Shown piece after piece: positions 62,831 to 64,000 of a DNA stretch of 64,000 bases. The stretch's first letter is position 1. Each line of letters begins with the position of its first letter. The DNA lies in assembly GCA_016721195.1 (NCBI GenBank), contig JADKIO010000008.1, forward strand, positions 310,001-374,000, given 5' to 3'. The stretch comes from Candidatus Geothrix skivensis. GTDB taxonomy: Bacteria; Acidobacteriota; Holophagae; Holophagales; Holophagaceae. The notes beneath the pieces were generated by a model that searched no databases, was not told the DNA's origin, and was given only the letters and a program-made list of their open reading frames with translations. The translations under genes and the position numbers were made by a program.

Positions 62831-63794
62831 ACGCCACCCTGAAGGCTTCCCTTGCCTCAGCGAGGCCACCCCCGCCCCCCAGCACCAGCCCCAGCTTGGC
62901 CAGGGCGGCCCAGCGGGTGTGCAGGCCGCCGGAGATGGCGCCGAAGCCCTCAACCTGCCGCCCCAGTTCGTAGGCGGAGAGGTCCACGCCCCCGTAGGCG
63001 CACTGGGAGGTCACCACCACGGGCACCTGCCGCTGCCGGCAGTCCTGGAGGAAGGCCTTCAGGTCCGGGCGGTCCATGGGCAGGTTGCCGGCGCCGAAGG
63101 CCTGGATCAGCACGGCCCGGGCGCCGTCGGGTGCGGGGAACCAGGCCATGCCGGGATGGGGGGTGACCGTGTGGATGTTCAGTTCGATCCCCTGTCCCAG
63201 CCCGGGGGGCATCTGGCGTGTGAACTTGCCCACCCCAGGGTGCAGCTGGATTTCGGCCCCGATCTCGGCCAGGGGCGCCAGGTTGGGGCTCTTGAAGGCC
63301 TCGAACTGATGGACGCTCAGCTTGTCCGCGGCCACGCCCCGCAGCCAGTGGGTGCCGAAACAGATGCCGATCTCGGGGATGGCGCGGCAGGCCAGGTCGA
63401 CGGCGTTGACGAGGTTGCTTCGGGCGTCGCTGCGCACGAAGGCCAGGGGCCGCTGACTGCCCGTGAGCACCACGGGGCGGCCCAGGTCCGCCAGCAGGAA
63501 GCCCAGGCAGGAGGCGGTGAAGGCCATGGTATCGGTGCCGTGGATGATGACGAAGCCATCAAAGGCATCCGCCGCCTCCCGCACCCGGTGGGCCAGCGCG
63601 AGGATGTTCGAGGGTTCGAGGCTGGCGGAGTCCTGGTTGAAGGGCACTTCCACCGCCAGATCCGCCAGCTGACCCAGCTCGGGCACCTGCACGAGCAGGT
63701 GTTCCAGGAAAGGCCCCGGCGCCAGCGAGGCCGGTTCGCCGCTGGGGGCCATGCCGAGGGTGCCGCCGGTGTGGAGGAGGAGGATCTTGCGCAT
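62787..63794 (-). CDS. L-asparaginase (bacterial type I/II fold)
   Basis: Hydrolyses asparagine to aspartate and ammonia. At 335 residues it has the normal length. Catalytic threonines are visible in LLLHTGGTLGM and in HGTDTMAFTA, which also carries the Asp of the second triad; LTGSQRPLAFVRSDARSNL completes the active-site shell with the usual Lys replaced by Arg in this reading. No signal peptide, so it is probably cytoplasmic (AnsA-like). The last codons (AGEPMRDGAWPQA) are duplicated downstream. Confidence 0.9.
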   Translation of the reverse strand: MRKILLLHTGGTLGMAPSGEPASLAPGPFLEHLLVQVPELGQLADLAVEVPFNQDSASLEPSNILALAHRVREAADAFDGFVIIHGTDTMAFTASCLGFLLADLGRPVVLTGSQRPLAFVRSDARSNLVNAVDLACRAIPEIGICFGTHWLRGVAADKLSVHQFEAFKSPNLAPLAEIGAEIQLHPGVGKFTRQMPPGLGQGIELNIHTVTPHPGMAWFPAPDGARAVLIQAFGAGNLPMDRPDLKAFLQDCRQRQVPVVVTSQCAYGGVDLSAYELGRQVEGFGAISGGLHTRWAALAKLGLVLGGGGGLAEAREAFRVAWAGEPMRDGAWPQA

Positions 63795-63892
63795 GGAAGC
63801 AGTTTACAGGCTGACCACGGACAGCGGGTGGCGCCTGCGCTGCCCGATGGAGGCTGAGGCTCGAACTCCCGACCCAGTAGACTGAACCCTTC

Positions 63893-64000
63893 ATGCGCCG
63901 CATTCCCCGAGCGATCCAGCTGATCGTGGCCCGCTACCTCCGGCGCCTGCTGAGGAACCGCCTGGACGGGCAGCAGCTCCAGGCCGCCGTGGATCGGGCC
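63893..64000 (+). CDS. Start of an unidentified gene (cut by the window end)
   Basis: An open frame from ATG 63893 to the window edge, 36 residues, basic and amphipathic (MRRIPRAIQLIVARYLRRLL). It follows a 98-bp divergent gap from the asparaginase gene, which suits a real start, but too little is present to name a family. Confidence 0.4.
   Translation, partial: MRRIPRAIQLIVARYLRRLLRNRLDGQQLQAAVDRA

Overview
The window is GC-rich chromosomal DNA with dense, mostly short-gapped genes on both strands and no phage, IS, CRISPR or RNA genes that I can recognise. The gene set fits an anaerobic or facultative Gram-negative bacterium of the Acidobacteriota, probably Holophagae (Geothrix/Holophaga-like): LPS genes (kdsA, gmhA), an Oar-like TonB-receptor-type protein, DsbD/TlpA thiol chemistry, proteins with CxxCH haem motifs, and a 4-hydroxybutyryl-CoA/ETF/membrane FeS-flavin energy locus. 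The taxonomic call is inference from content only.

Layout. 1-1936: the end of a ketosynthase gene, a partner ketosynthase that has lost its catalytic residues (chain-length-factor-like), and a SPOR protein. 1937-13660: the main metabolic block, one strand, with its own promoter and terminator. It runs abfD, abfT, 4-hydroxybutyrate dehydrogenase, sucD, a large acyl-CoA dehydrogenase, a membrane ETF:menaquinone oxidoreductase-like protein, etfB and etfA. It links succinyl-CoA, 4-hydroxybutyrate and crotonyl-CoA to a flavin route into the quinone pool, and could run either as 4-hydroxybutyrate oxidation or as a succinate-to-butyrate electron sink. 13690-27600: NFACT (RqcH-like), a REC-GGDEF diguanylate cyclase, a DUF2339/DUF3999 pair, a transporter/monooxygenase/Lrp group, kdsA, GNAT, an odd FolD, nth, a BtuF-like remnant and TlpA. 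27600-43250: DsbD, HD hydrolase, QueD-like, polysaccharide deacetylase, FtsK, two haem-motif proteins, gmhA, a HemW-like radical SAM enzyme, EamA transporter, proline iminopeptidase, DedA, smpB. 43300-57250: a lipoprotein, ribE and amino-acid permease group, a repeat- and poly-G-rich gap, DUF58, cdd, a large TPR protein, fmt-def, PpiD, an orphan ABC ATPase and serS. 57280-64000: an outer-membrane operon (barrel, Oar-like receptor, OmpA), asparaginase, and the start of an unknown gene.

Sequence quality matters here. At least nine genes carry one-base frameshifts, most of them in G or C homopolymers, where adding or removing a single base restores a normal protein. Two tracts of 33 and 72 consecutive G also occur, each flanked by duplicated sequence. 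I read most of these as long-read or assembly errors, so broken genes here should not be taken as real pseudogenes without read-level checks.

Other structure worth attention: duplicated 3' ends of two genes (NFACT and asparaginase), a dispersed hairpin-forming intergenic repeat, an inverted array of about 10-bp repeats at 23.8 kb, paired palindromes around the abfD promoter, a palindrome shared by two gene leaders, and enzymes lacking a canonical catalytic or metal residue (the ketosynthase partner, FolD, the QueD-like protein, the deacetylase).
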